Shown: one piece after another, positions 44,605 to 53,911 of the stretch | How the letters are laid out: every line of letters begins with the position of its first letter | Numbering within the stretch: position 1 is the first letter of the stretch | Assembly (NCBI RefSeq): GCF_013408535.1 | Contig: NZ_JACBZA010000001.1 | Location: 6,594,850-6,658,849, forward strand | From: Actinopolymorpha cephalotaxi | GTDB taxonomy: Bacteria; Actinomycetota; Actinomycetes; Propionibacteriales; Actinopolymorphaceae | Direction of reading: 5' to 3' | Length of the DNA stretch: 64,000 bases | Program-made: the position numbers and the translations under genes | Notes under the pieces: model-generated | Seen by the model: the letters and a program-made list of their open reading frames with translations, nothing else | The model's database searches: none | Told to the model about the DNA's origin: nothing

Positions 44605-45623
44605 CACCGCGGCGGAGAGCCGGGGCTCGGCGGGGAGCCAGGACTCGGCGGGGAGCCGGGCCCGGTAGTGCCGCCGGCCTTCCCCGCGGCAGCGGCCTCG
44701 GCGCGTTCGCGTTGGGGGACCACGACGTACTTCGGGTCGGCGGCGGACACCCGGCCGGCGTAGAACACGCCGAACCGCGTGCACAACCCGCCGGCGAGCA
44801 GCGAGGCGCCGGCCGCCGCGGACAGCAGCCGGGCGTTCCGGTCCGACACCAGCCGGCTGCGGCGGCCGGCCAGCGCCAGCCCCGCACCCACACCGGTGAG
44901 GATCCGGCCGGCGGCCATCAGCCTGCGCGGGCGGCCGGTGCGGTAGGGCTCGCCGACGATGCCGTCGCCGCGTTCGATCCGGGTGGCGGCGGCGAGCTCG
45001 ATCCCGGCGCCGAGCACCGCCATCCGGCGGGCCGGCGCCAGCTCGGCCGGCGGTGCCGCCAGCAGCGCGGCGCCGGCCCCGCTGGCCAGCGCGCTTCCGC
45101 CGAACACGAACGGCAGCTCGCGGTGGTATTCGTGCCAGGCCGGGATCGCGGTGTCGGCCAGCAGCACCGCGGTGTAGGTGGACAGCGCCGGGCCGAGGAC
45201 GCCGGAGGCGACGCCGGCCGCGCGTCCCCAGGCCGGCAGCACGCCGGTCAGGGTGGACACCGCCGCGGCGCCGGCCGCACCGGAGAACGGCGCCAGGATC
45301 CACGACCCCACCGACAGCGGCGAGGTCGGCTTGAACACCCGCAGCATGTTCAGGAACCGGGTCGGCCGGTGCAGGTCGTGCACCAGTGCGACCACGCTGG
45401 CGGTCGAGCCGAGCGCCGCGGCGTACCGGCCGGTGCGGGCAAGTCCCTCCCGCCCGGTCAGGTCGGCGAGCGCGGCCATCGTCGCCGACGTGCCGGCCAT
45501 GCCGCCGAGGAACAGATAGAGGGGTACGTCGGGCACCTTCCAGGTCGGCTCCTTGAGGATCGGCCGTCCGTAGTACGACTGGAAGTCCGCCTTCGGGACC
45601 TGGAGTTCCTCACGGGTGCTCAT
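44604..45623 (-). CDS. NrfD-like membrane subunit of formate dehydrogenase
   Basis: The protein has 339 residues. It begins MSTREELQVPKADFQSYYGRPILKEPTWKVPDVPLYLFLGGMAG and has about seven to eight membrane helices, as in the NrfD/PsrC polysulfide-reductase family. ALGSTASVVALVHDLHRPTRFLNMLRVFKPTSPLSVGSWILAPFSG is the typical quinone-site region. The C-terminus is a Gly/Pro/Ser repeat. It anchors the dehydrogenase and passes electrons to quinone. Its ATG overlaps the stop of the iron-sulfur subunit (ATGA). Confidence 0.82.
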   Translation of the reverse strand: MSTREELQVPKADFQSYYGRPILKEPTWKVPDVPLYLFLGGMAGTSATMAALADLTGREGLARTGRYAAALGSTASVVALVHDLHRPTRFLNMLRVFKPTSPLSVGSWILAPFSGAAGAAAVSTLTGVLPAWGRAAGVASGVLGPALSTYTAVLLADTAIPAWHEYHRELPFVFGGSALASGAGAALLAAPPAELAPARRMAVLGAGIELAAATRIERGDGIVGEPYRTGRPRRLMAAGRILTGVGAGLALAGRRSRLVSDRNARLLSAAAGASLLAGGLCTRFGVFYAGRVSAADPKYVVVPQRERAEAAAAGKAGGTTGPGSPPSPGSPPSPGSPPR

Positions 45624-46570
45624 CGGCGCCTGCCGAGGAACGACGCCGCGACCGCGACCGCGACGGTGGCCGCCGCGAGGCCCGCCTGCCGCCACATCGC
45701 CGGCAGGTCGCGGGTGGTCACCACCGGGTCCGGCGGCAGGCCGTACACCTCCGGCTCGTCCAGCAGCAGGAAGAACGCGCCGTCGCCGCCCACGCCGTCG
45801 TCGGGGTCCGCGCCGTACAGCCGGGCGGTGTCCACCCCGGCCTCCTGCAGCGCCGCCACCCGCTCGCGGGCCGTCTCCCGCAGCTCGTCCAGCGGGCCGA
45901 ACTGGATCGACTTGGTGGGGCACGCCTTCGCACACGCGGGCTCCAGCCCGTCGCCGAGCCGGTCGTAGCACATCGTGCACTTGAACGCCCCGCCGTTGTC
46001 GGGGCGGATGTCGATGACGCCGTACGGGCAGGCCGAGACGCAGTAGCCGCAGCCGTTGCACACGTCGTCCTGCACGACCACGGTGCCGAACTCGGTCCGG
46101 AACAGCGCGCCCGTCGGGCAGACGTCCAGGCAGGCCGCGTGCGTGCAGTGCTTGCAGACGTCGCTGGACATCAGCCAGCGCAGGGCTCCGGCGTCCTCGC
46201 CGGCGGCGCCGTCGCCGATCCCGCCGTCCTCGCCGACGGTGCGCGCGGTGGCCGGGTCGAGCTGGGCCGGCGTACCGACTCCGGGCATTCCGAGATCGAC
46301 CGCCGGCCGCGTGGACGGCGTCTGCTGCTCGACGAACGCCACGTGCCGCCAGGTGCTCGCCCCGAGCGCGCCGGTGTTGTCGTAGGACTGGCCGAGGAGG
46401 TCAAGGCCGTCCTCGGGCAGCGCGTTCCACTCCTTGCAGGCGACCTCGCACGCCTTGCAGCCGATGCACACCGAGGTGTCGGTGAAGAACCCCACCCGCT
46501 GCGGATGGTCGTCGGGGTGGCCCGCGTCCCCGGCCGGGTCGGCGAGAGGTCCCGCCAGGCGGTTGTTCAT
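45620..46570 (-). CDS. Formate dehydrogenase iron-sulfur (beta) subunit
   Basis: The protein has 316 residues carrying four [4Fe-4S] motifs: CIGCKACEVAC, CKHCTHAACLDVCP, CNGCGYCVSACP and CTMCYDRLGDGLEPACAKACP. About 60 residues between the first and second motifs form an insert rich in Gly/Asp. A single C-terminal membrane helix (LAAATVAVAVAASFL) is visible. It conducts electrons from the catalytic subunit to the NrfD-like protein. Its start codon overlaps the fdhA stop by one base. Confidence 0.9.
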   Translation of the reverse strand: MNNRLAGPLADPAGDAGHPDDHPQRVGFFTDTSVCIGCKACEVACKEWNALPEDGLDLLGQSYDNTGALGASTWRHVAFVEQQTPSTRPAVDLGMPGVGTPAQLDPATARTVGEDGGIGDGAAGEDAGALRWLMSSDVCKHCTHAACLDVCPTGALFRTEFGTVVVQDDVCNGCGYCVSACPYGVIDIRPDNGGAFKCTMCYDRLGDGLEPACAKACPTKSIQFGPLDELRETARERVAALQEAGVDTARLYGADPDDGVGGDGAFFLLLDEPEVYGLPPDPVVTTRDLPAMWRQAGLAAATVAVAVAASFLGRRR

Positions 46571-49500
46571 CAGGTCGCCTCTCCTGTCGGGGCGTCGAGG
46601 GCCGGGGTGTCGGCCGGCAGACCCGCCCGCAGCTGGTAGCGGTCCATCATGGCCAGCAGATCACGCCCGCGTGGTCGCCGCCCGGGCCGGATGTCGCAGG
46701 TCGCGGCCTTGGCCTCCTGGATGTGGACGTTGGGGTCGAGCACCACCGACAGCAGTTCGTTGGCCGCGTCGCCGACACTGAGCCCGTTCGGCCCCCAGTG
46801 GTAGGGCAGGCCGACCTGGTGGATGGTCCGGCGGCGCATCCGGATCGGCTTCATCCGCGCGGTGACCAGCACCCGCGCCTCGATCGCCGTCCGCGCGGAG
46901 ACGATGGTCGCCCAGCCGAGGTGGGTGAGGCCACGCTCCCGCGCCAGCTCCGGCGACACCTCGCAGAAGAACTCCGGCTGCAGCTCGGACAGGTAGGGCA
47001 GAGTGCGGCTCATCCCGCCGGCGGTGTGGTGCTCGGTGAGCCGGTACGTCGTGAAGACGTACGGGAACACCGCCGAGCCGGGCTCGGTGCCGCTCGGGTT
47101 GTAGCGGTTGTGCCGGCGCGGGTAACGCTGCCGGACCGGGTTGCCCTGCTGGCCGTACAACGGGTTGGCGACCGGTGACTCCTCCGGCTCGTAGTGCGCG
47201 GGCAGCGGGCCGTCGGTGAGGCCCGCCGGCGCGAACAGCCACGCCTTGCCGTCGGCCTGCATGACGAACGGGTCGTCGCCGGCCAGCGCGTCCTGGGCGC
47301 GGGCACCCTCCGGCGGGACGTAGTCGGGTCGCTTCGTGGGCTCGAAGTCGGGCACGTCCTCACCGGTCCAGCGGCCCTGCTCCTCGTCCCACCAGACGTA
47401 CTTCTTGCGCTCGCTCCACGGCCGGCCCTCGGGGTCGGCGGAGGCGCGGTTGTAGAGGATCCGGCGGTTCGCCGGCCACGCCCACGCCCACTGCGGCGCG
47501 ACCAGGCTCTGCTCCTGGCCCGGCTTGCGGTCCGCGGCGTGGTTGTGCTCGCCGGCGTAGACACCGGAGTAGATCCAGCACCCGCAGGCGGTGGAGCCGT
47601 CGTCGGCGAGTTCGGTGTACGACGACAGCGCGCCGTCCGGGCCGACGCCGTTGATCTCGCGCAGGACGGCCTCCGCCGAGGGGTCCGCGGTCGGGCCCTC
47701 GGTGGGGTAGTCCCAGGTCAGGTCCAGCAGCGGGCGGTCGCGCTCGTCGGTGGAGCCGGCCAGCTTCTCCCGCATCAGCCGGCCGAGGTGGTAGTAGAAC
47801 CACAGGTCGCTGCGCGCGTCCTCGGGTGGCTCGACCGCCTTGTGGTGCCACTGCAGCAGCCGCTGGGTGTTGGTGAAGGTGCCGTCCTTCTCGGTGTGCG
47901 CGGCGGCCGGGAAGAAGAAGATCTCGGTGCCGGTCTCCTCCGTCGCGAGCTCGCCGGTCTCGATCTCCGGGCCGTCCTTCCAGAACGTCGCGCTCTCGAT
48001 CAGCTGCAGGTCGCGGACCACCAGCCAGTCGAGGTTGGCCAGGCCGAGCCGCTGCAGCTTGGCGTTGGCCGAGCCGACCGCGGGGTTCTCCCCGGCCAGG
48101 AAGTAGCCCTTGCAGGTGCCGGCGATCTGTTCCATCACCGTCTTGTAGGTGCCGTGCTCGCCGGTGATCCGCGGCATGTAGCCGAAGCAGAAGTCGTTGT
48201 CCGGCTGGGCCGCGTCACCCCACCAGGCCTTCAGCAGGCTGACGGCGTAGCTGCGCATGTTGCCCCAGAACCCGGTCTGGCCCGCGTCGGTCGCGACGTA
48301 GGAGTCGAGGTCCCGGTGCTGGTGCGCGTGCGGCATCGGGAGGTAGCCCGGCAGCAGGTTGAACAGCGTCGGGATGTCGGTGGACCCCTGGATGCTGGCG
48401 TGGCCGCGCAGCGCCATGATGCCGCCGCCGGGCCGGCCCATGTTGCCCAGCAGGGTCTGCAGGATCGAGGCGGTACGGATGTACTGCACACCGACCGTGT
48501 GCTGGGTCCACCCGACGGAGTAGACGATCGCGGTGGTGCGTTCGCGGCCGGAGTTCTCCGTCACCGCCCGGGCGACGTCGAGGAACTGCTCGGCCTGGAT
48601 GCCGCAGGTCTCCTCCACGACCTCGGGGGTGTAGCGGGCGAAGTGCCGCTTGAGCACCTGGAAGACGCAGCGCTCGTGCTGGAGGGTGGGGTCGATCCGC
48701 GGCTTGGCGCGCAGGGCCGCACCGCCGCTGCCGTACGACTCACCGCGAGCCGCCTCGCGGTGCCGTTGGCCGCCGTGTTCGGTGCCGGCGTCGCCCTCGC
48801 CACCGGAGTCCTCGTCCGGCTGGTCGCGTTGTCCGGCCGCCGGTGCGGTCTCGGTCCCCTCGTACATCCAGGACTCGGTGTCGTAGGCGACCTTCTCGGG
48901 GTCGAAGCCGGAGAACAGCCCGTCGAGGTCCTCGGTGTCGCGGAAGTCCTCGCGCAGGATCGCGCCCGCGTTGGTGTAGGCGGCGACGTACTCCCGGAAC
49001 TCCAGGCCGTTGCTCAGCACGTAGTTGACCAGCCCGCCGAGGAACGCGATGTCGGAACCGGCCCGCAGCGCGACGTGGGTGTCGGCGACCGCGCTCGTAC
49101 GGGTGAACCGCGGGTCGACGTGAATCACCCGCGCGCCCTTGGCCTTCGCCTCCATCACCCACTGGAACCCGACCGGATGGCACTCGGCCATGTTCGAGCC
49201 CTCGATGAGGATGCAGTCAGCGTTGCTCAGGTCCTGCTGGAACGTCGTGGCGCCGCCGCGACCGAAACTGGCTCCCAGACCGGGAACGGTTGCGGAGTGT
49301 CAAATCCGGGCCTGGTTCTCGATCTGCACCGCCCCCATCGCGGTGTAGAGCTTCTTCATCAGGTAGTTCTCTTCGTTGTCCAGCGTCGCCCCGCCCAGGC
49401 TCGCGATGCCCATGGTGCGACGGGTGACCTTGCCGTCCTCCTCGTCCTGCCAGGTCTCGCGCCGGGTCGCGAGCACCCGGTCGGCGACCATCTCCATCGC

Positions 49501-49866
49501 CCGGTCGAGGGGGATGCGTTCCCAGTCGGTGCCGTGCGGCCGCCGGTAGAGCACGGTGGTGACCCGGCTCGGGCTGGTGACGAGCTGCTTGCTGGCCGAG
49601 CCCTTGGGGCACAGCCGGCCGCGGGAGATGGGGGAGTCGGGGTCGCCCTCGATCTGGGTGACCCGGCCGTCCTTGACGTAGACCTTCTGGCCACAGCCGA
49701 CCGCGCAGTACGGGCAGATCGACCGGACCACCTTGTCGGCCTGCTCGGTGCGCGCCCGCAGGTGGCGGGTGTGCTCGGAAGTGACCGCGGCGCCGCGGCC
49801 GAGGGGATCCTGACCGGTGAGCTGGCGATAGACCGGCCAGCCCTCGATCCACTGTCGTACGGCCAC
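46570..49866 (-). CDS. fdhA: Formate dehydrogenase catalytic subunit, selenoprotein (in-frame UGA)
   Basis: This is one gene of 1098 residues read through the TGA at 49300-49302, which encodes selenocysteine at residue 189 (NQARI-U-HSATVPGL). Joining the frames gives the standard molybdopterin formate dehydrogenase. A [4Fe-4S] motif, CPYCAVGC with later C86 (C51, C54, C58, C86), is followed by the Sec active site and GASFGRGGATTF, then the MPT-binding domains. The GTG start at 49866 has GGAGG five bases upstream and yields VAVRQWIEGWPVYRQLTG, a usual opening of actinobacterial members. No Tat signal is present, so the enzyme faces the cytoplasm. An acidic Gly-rich insert lies around residues 288-325. 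It oxidises formate to CO2 and passes electrons to FdhB. Confidence 0.9.
49271..49302 (-). promoter_or_regulatory. Bacterial SECIS element after the fdhA UGA
   Basis: Twelve bases after the UGA, GUUCCC pairs with GGGAGC around the loop GGUCU. The loop GGUCU is the sequence recognised by SelB in the E. coli fdhF SECIS, and its position (19-23 bases after UGA) is in the allowed range. It lies inside the coding sequence. Confidence 0.85.
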
Positions 49867-49934
49867 GATCGCCTCCAGCGGTTTCGCGCGAGGGGTGCTG
49901 CTGTTGCTGTTGTCGTGCTGCGTGGCTTTCGACC

Positions 49935-51839
49935 CTAGCGCCCTTCGCTGACAGTGGCGCGCGGGGCGAGCCGGCGGCTGCTGTCGGGCAGCCGCTCGGT
50001 GACGCCGCGCTCGTCGAGCAGCTCCAGCAGGGGAACCGCCACCCTGCGGGTCGTGCCCAGCGCGATCCGTGCCTGGCTGAGGGTGAACGGCTGGTCGAGG
50101 GCCGCGAGAGTACGCCGGGCCTGGTCCGGGGCGCCGGGCAGCAGCACCACCGTGTCGGTGACGCGGAGCAGCCGGCCGGCCCGCACCGCCGCGGCGAGCT
50201 CGCGGGTGTCGAGGCCGAGTTCGGCCAGCCGGGCAGCCTCGGGTGCCGCGAACGGCTCGGCGGCCAGGTCGTCCTCGACCGCGCGCACCGCCTTCTCCAC
50301 CGCCGGGGGCAGCGTCGCCTCGGTGCCGGGCCGGCGTACCTGACCGTCCCGCAGCACCAGGTGCGCGGCGCCGGCCACGGCCGGGAGCAGGGCGGCGGGC
50401 ACACCGAGACGCTGCCGGAGTACGTCGGACGGCATGCCGGCGGCCAGCGGCTGCTCGCGTTCCCAGCCGGCCAGCTCCTCCGGTGCCCTGCTGATCAGCT
50501 CCGCCCAGCGGCCGGCGTTCGCGCACCAGTCGGCGCCGACGTCGAGACCGTCCGGCGGCAGCTCGGGCAGCCCCAGCGCGCGGAGCTCCTCTCGGCGCAC
50601 CAGGCCGTGCTCGCGCAGGTGCAGACCGGCGACGTACGCGGCGAGGTTGGCCGGGGCGGTCGGTTCGTCGGTGGCGCTCGCCTCCCGTAGGACCGGCTCG
50701 AGGGTCGCCGCCCTGGCCCGGGCCGCACCCCGGCGGCGCAGTCCCGGTGGTGCGGCGTCCAGCACCACCACCCCCGCGGCGACCTGGTGCCGGCCGGGGT
50801 CGCGCAGCAGGCCGCGGTCGCCGGTGCGCAGCGGCAGCGGCCGGTCGAGGGTGAGCCTGGCCGCGTCCGGTCCGAGCGGGCGGACCCGCACCGGTACCGC
50901 GGCCGCGCCGACGTGCAGCACCAGCGTCCCGGGCAGCTCGCCCGCTCCATCGCCGCCAGCTCCGGCATCCCCGGAATCCCCGGTGGACCGGAGCGCGACG
51001 TCGGCGACCTCGGTCTCCCGCCAGGCGCCGGGGGTGACCAGCGCGTCGCCGCGGCCGAGGTCCGTACGGTCCACACCGCGCAGGTTCGCAGCGATCCGGG
51101 CGGTCCCGGACACGTTTCGTACGTCCTCGCCGAGCGCCTGCAGGCCGCGGACCCGCACCAGCCGGCCGGCGGCGGAACCGGCGGCGGAACCGGCGGCGGA
51201 AAGAGTGTCGCCGACCGTGATGGTGCCCGCGGTGAGTGTGCCGGTCACCACCGTGCCGGCGCCGCGCACGCTGAACGAGCGGTCCACCCACAGCCGTACG
51301 TCGGCGTCCGGGTCCGGCGTGGGCAGCCGGCGGGTCAGCGCGACCAGTTCGGTCAGCAGGTCGTCCAGCCCGGCGCCGGTGCGGCCGCTCACCGCGACCG
51401 ACGGGACGGTGCCGCCGGGGCCGCGCGAGCCGAGCGTGCTGGCCGCGAGGTGTTCCAGCGCCTGCGCCCGTGCGGGTTCGGGGTCGGCAAGATCGGCGCG
51501 GGTGACGACGAGCAGCCCGTGACGTACGCCGAGCGCGTCCAGCGCGGCGAGGTGCTCGGCCGACTGCGCCCGCCACCCCTCGTCGGCGGCCACCACGAAC
51601 ATCGCGGCCGCCACCGGCCCCGCGCCGGCGAGCATGTTGGGGACGAACCGCTCGTGGCCGGGCACGTCGACGAAGGCCAGCGGCTGGCCGTCGGGCAGCC
51701 GGGTCCAGGCGAAGCCCAGGTCGATGGTCAGCCCGCGGCGGCGTTCCTCGGCCCAGCGGTCCGGCTCCATGCCGGTGAGGCGGCGGACCAGCGTCGACTT
51801 GCCGTGGTCGACGTGGCCGGCGGTGGCGACGACGTACAT
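49935..51839 (-). CDS. selB: Selenocysteine-specific elongation factor SelB
   Basis: The protein has 634 residues. The GTPase domain starts MYVVATAGHVDHGKSTLVRRLTGMEPDRWAEERRRGLTIDLGFAW with DVPGHERFVPNM as G3 and TRADL as G4, then EF-Tu-like beta barrels (VDRSFSVRGAGTVVTGTL). The C-terminal 250 residues are four winged-helix domains (GVTERLPDSSRRL near the end) that bind the SECIS hairpin. It delivers Sec-tRNA to the UGA of fdhA. It starts 13 bases after selA and is followed by fdhA. Confidence 0.92.
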   Translation of the reverse strand: MYVVATAGHVDHGKSTLVRRLTGMEPDRWAEERRRGLTIDLGFAWTRLPDGQPLAFVDVPGHERFVPNMLAGAGPVAAAMFVVAADEGWRAQSAEHLAALDALGVRHGLLVVTRADLADPEPARAQALEHLAASTLGSRGPGGTVPSVAVSGRTGAGLDDLLTELVALTRRLPTPDPDADVRLWVDRSFSVRGAGTVVTGTLTAGTITVGDTLSAAGSAAGSAAGRLVRVRGLQALGEDVRNVSGTARIAANLRGVDRTDLGRGDALVTPGAWRETEVADVALRSTGDSGDAGAGGDGAGELPGTLVLHVGAAAVPVRVRPLGPDAARLTLDRPLPLRTGDRGLLRDPGRHQVAAGVVVLDAAPPGLRRRGAARARAATLEPVLREASATDEPTAPANLAAYVAGLHLREHGLVRREELRALGLPELPPDGLDVGADWCANAGRWAELISRAPEELAGWEREQPLAAGMPSDVLRQRLGVPAALLPAVAGAAHLVLRDGQVRRPGTEATLPPAVEKAVRAVEDDLAAEPFAAPEAARLAELGLDTRELAAAVRAGRLLRVTDTVVLLPGAPDQARRTLAALDQPFTLSQARIALGTTRRVAVPLLELLDERGVTERLPDSSRRLAPRATVSEGR

Positions 51840-51852
51840 CCCGTGCCCGCCC

Positions 51853-53181
51853 TCAGGTTCCCGCGCCGGGCGCCGGACCCGCGGCGACGCGGGCGACCGC
51901 GTCCGCGACCACGGTGTCGTCCTCGGGCGCGACGGTGCGCAGGTCGAGTACGCAGCGGCCCTCGTGCACCCGGCCGGCCACCGGCGGGTCGCCGGTACGC
52001 AACGGCACCGCCCATCCCGCGGGCACGCCGACGCCCCAGCTCGCCAGCTCCACCTCGGGTGCCCCGCCTCCGCCGACCGCCGACCGGCAGGCGACCACGG
52101 TGGCGTCGATCCCGGCTCCGGCGAGCGCGGCGGCGAGCTTGTCCGCGCGTACCCGCAACTCCGCCGGCTCGGCGTCCAGCGCGGCGCGCACCGGCGGAAC
52201 CGGCCCGCGCAGCGTCGCCTCCAGCGCCGCGAGGGTGAGCTTGTCCACCCGCATCGCCCGCGCGGCCGGGTGCCGGCGGACCCGCTCCACCACCTCGCGT
52301 ACGCCGAACAGCAGGCCGGTCTGCGGTCCGCCGAGCAGCTTGTCGCCGCTCGCGGTGACCAGCGTCGCGCCCGCGCGCAGGGTGCTCGCGGCGTCCGGCT
52401 CGTCCGGCAGCAGCGGGTGCGGGGCGAGCAGGCCGGACCCGATGTCGGCCACGACGGGTACGCCGAGGCGCTCGCCGAGCCCGGCCAGGCCGGCGACGTC
52501 CACCCCGGCGGTGAAGCCGGACACGACGAAGTTGGACGGGTGGATCTTCAGCACGAACCCCGTGTCCGGGCCGATCGCCTGCTCGTAGTCCGCGAGCGTG
52601 GTCCGGTTCGTCGTACCCACCTCACGCAGCCGGGCGCCGCTCGCCGCCAGCAGGTCCGGGATCCGGAAGCCGTCGCCGATCTCGACGAACTCGCCCCGGC
52701 TGAGCACGATCTCCCGGCCCTGCGCCAGGGTCAGCGCGACCAGCAGCAGCGCGGCGGCGTTGTTGTTGACGACGTGCACCCCGCCCGCGTCGGGCACGGC
52801 CGAGGCGAGCGCGTCCAGGGCGCCCCGCCCGCGCCGAGCCCGGGCGCCGGTGGCCAGGTCGTACTCCACGTCGGTGGTCCCGGCGGCGACGTCCAGCGCC
52901 TCCCGGGCCGCGGCCGACAGCGGGGCGCGGCCGAGGTTGGTGTGCACGATCACGCCGGTCGCGTTCACCACCCGGCGCAGGCTGGTGGCCGAGGCGGGCA
53001 GGCCGGCGAGTACGGCGTCGACGAGGGCCCCGGGCTCGACCCGGCCCTCGCGGACGCGTTGCTGCGCGGCGACGACGGCCGCCTTCACCGCGGCCCGGCC
53101 GAGGTGCCGCGCCGGCTCGGCCAGCCGTGGGTCGGCGAGGACGGCGTCCGTACGGGGTACGCGGCGGCGGGCGTCGGTCAT
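51853..53181 (-). CDS. selA: L-seryl-tRNA(Sec) selenium transferase SelA
   Basis: The protein has 442 residues, a PLP-dependent fold: RRVVNATGVIVHTNLGRAPL, HVVNNNAAALLLVAL, LKIHPSNFVVSGFT, VVADIGSGLL and the PLP lysine TASGDKLLGGPQTG. It converts Ser-tRNA(Sec) to Sec-tRNA(Sec) using selenophosphate from SelD. Full length for the family. It lies directly downstream of the tRNA-Sec gene on the same strand. Confidence 0.93.
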   Translation of the reverse strand: MTDARRRVPRTDAVLADPRLAEPARHLGRAAVKAAVVAAQQRVREGRVEPGALVDAVLAGLPASATSLRRVVNATGVIVHTNLGRAPLSAAAREALDVAAGTTDVEYDLATGARARRGRGALDALASAVPDAGGVHVVNNNAAALLLVALTLAQGREIVLSRGEFVEIGDGFRIPDLLAASGARLREVGTTNRTTLADYEQAIGPDTGFVLKIHPSNFVVSGFTAGVDVAGLAGLGERLGVPVVADIGSGLLAPHPLLPDEPDAASTLRAGATLVTASGDKLLGGPQTGLLFGVREVVERVRRHPAARAMRVDKLTLAALEATLRGPVPPVRAALDAEPAELRVRADKLAAALAGAGIDATVVACRSAVGGGGAPEVELASWGVGVPAGWAVPLRTGDPPVAGRVHEGRCVLDLRTVAPEDDTVVADAVARVAAGPAPGAGT

Positions 53182-53220
53182 CGCGGGCTCACTCCGGTGG
53201 GGAGGACGGGCGTACGTCCG

Positions 53221-53315
53221 TGGCGGAGGCGGACGGGAATCGAACCCGCCAGCGACAGCTCCTGCCGCTCATCGGTGTTGAAGACCGTGCCGGCCACCAG
53301 GCCGGAGACGCCTCC
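53221..53315 (-). tRNA. selC: tRNA-Sec (anticodon UCA), 95 nt with encoded CCA
   Basis: Read on the minus strand it begins GGAGGCG and ends CGCCTCC-G-CCA, a long acceptor stem. The anticodon loop is CUUCAAC with anticodon UCA. The extra arm pairs AGCGGCAG with CUGUCGCU, and the T-arm is GGCGGGTTCGATTCCCGTCC. Length, long acceptor helix and long variable arm are diagnostic of selenocysteine tRNA. It sits 40 bases upstream of selA. Confidence 0.93.
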
Positions 53316-53436
53316 ACGGACCACCGCCACATCATGGCATCCCCACCTGTTGCTGACAGAGGTTGACAGGTACGGCTGGAACGCTCGTCCCCGAAGCCCG
53401 GCGGACAGGCACGGGCCGGGACAGGGAGGAACCGCG

Positions 53437-53853
53437 ATGGGACACCGTGCGACCGGAAGCTTCGAGATCACCCGCTGGGACGCCACCACCGAGGAGGAGG
53501 ACGGCGGCGTGACGATCGCGAGCGTCCTCGTCGGCAAGGAGTTCCGCGGCGGCCTGACGGGGACGAGCACGGCCCGGCTGCTCACGGTCGCCGGGCGGGT
53601 GCCGACGTCGGCGGCGTACGTCGCGATCGAGCGGATGACCGGCACCCTGGACGGGCGCACCGGCACCTTCGTCGTCCAGCACGCGGCGACGATGGAGACC
53701 GACGACGCGGGCCCGTACAGCACCATGACGGTGACCGTCGTCCCGGACACCGGGACCGGCGAGCTCACCGGGATCCGCGGCGAGGTCACGATCACCGTGC
53801 ACGAGGACGGCGGCCACACCTACGCGATCGAGTACGACTTCACCCGGCCCTGA
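53437..53853 (+). CDS. DUF3224 family protein
   Basis: The protein has 138 residues and is a single beta-barrel-like domain: GHRATGSFEITRWDATTEEEDGGVTIASVLVGKEFRGGLTGTSTARLL, YVAIERMTGTLDGRTGTFVVQHAA, VVPDTGTGELTGIRGEVTI and a closing YAIEYDF. These are the conserved blocks of DUF3224, an allene-oxide-cyclase-barrel-like family without known function. GGGAGGA precedes the ATG. It lies between the divergent selA/tRNA-Sec and selD genes but has no evident link to selenium. Confidence 0.85.
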   Translation: MGHRATGSFEITRWDATTEEEDGGVTIASVLVGKEFRGGLTGTSTARLLTVAGRVPTSAAYVAIERMTGTLDGRTGTFVVQHAATMETDDAGPYSTMTVTVVPDTGTGELTGIRGEVTITVHEDGGHTYAIEYDFTRP

Positions 53854-53911
53854 GCGGCCGGGAAGTTCCCCGACCTGGTGAGTGGGCCGGGCGGCGGGGC
53901 AGCATGGGGGC

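Noticed and set aside
49300..49302. fdhA as two separate genes or a nonsense mutation
   Set aside because: The TGA lies at the known Sec position, is followed by a GGUCU-loop SECIS, and selA, selB, selD and tRNA-Sec are adjacent.
47194..49938. 914-codon plus-strand open frame opposite fdhA
   Set aside because: It has no domain and is the reverse-strand shadow of a very GC-rich gene.
49867..51576. Long upstream extension of the fdhA frame over selB
   Set aside because: It is an Arg/Ala-rich shadow of the selB coding strand; the ribosome-binding site and homologous opening place the start at 49866.
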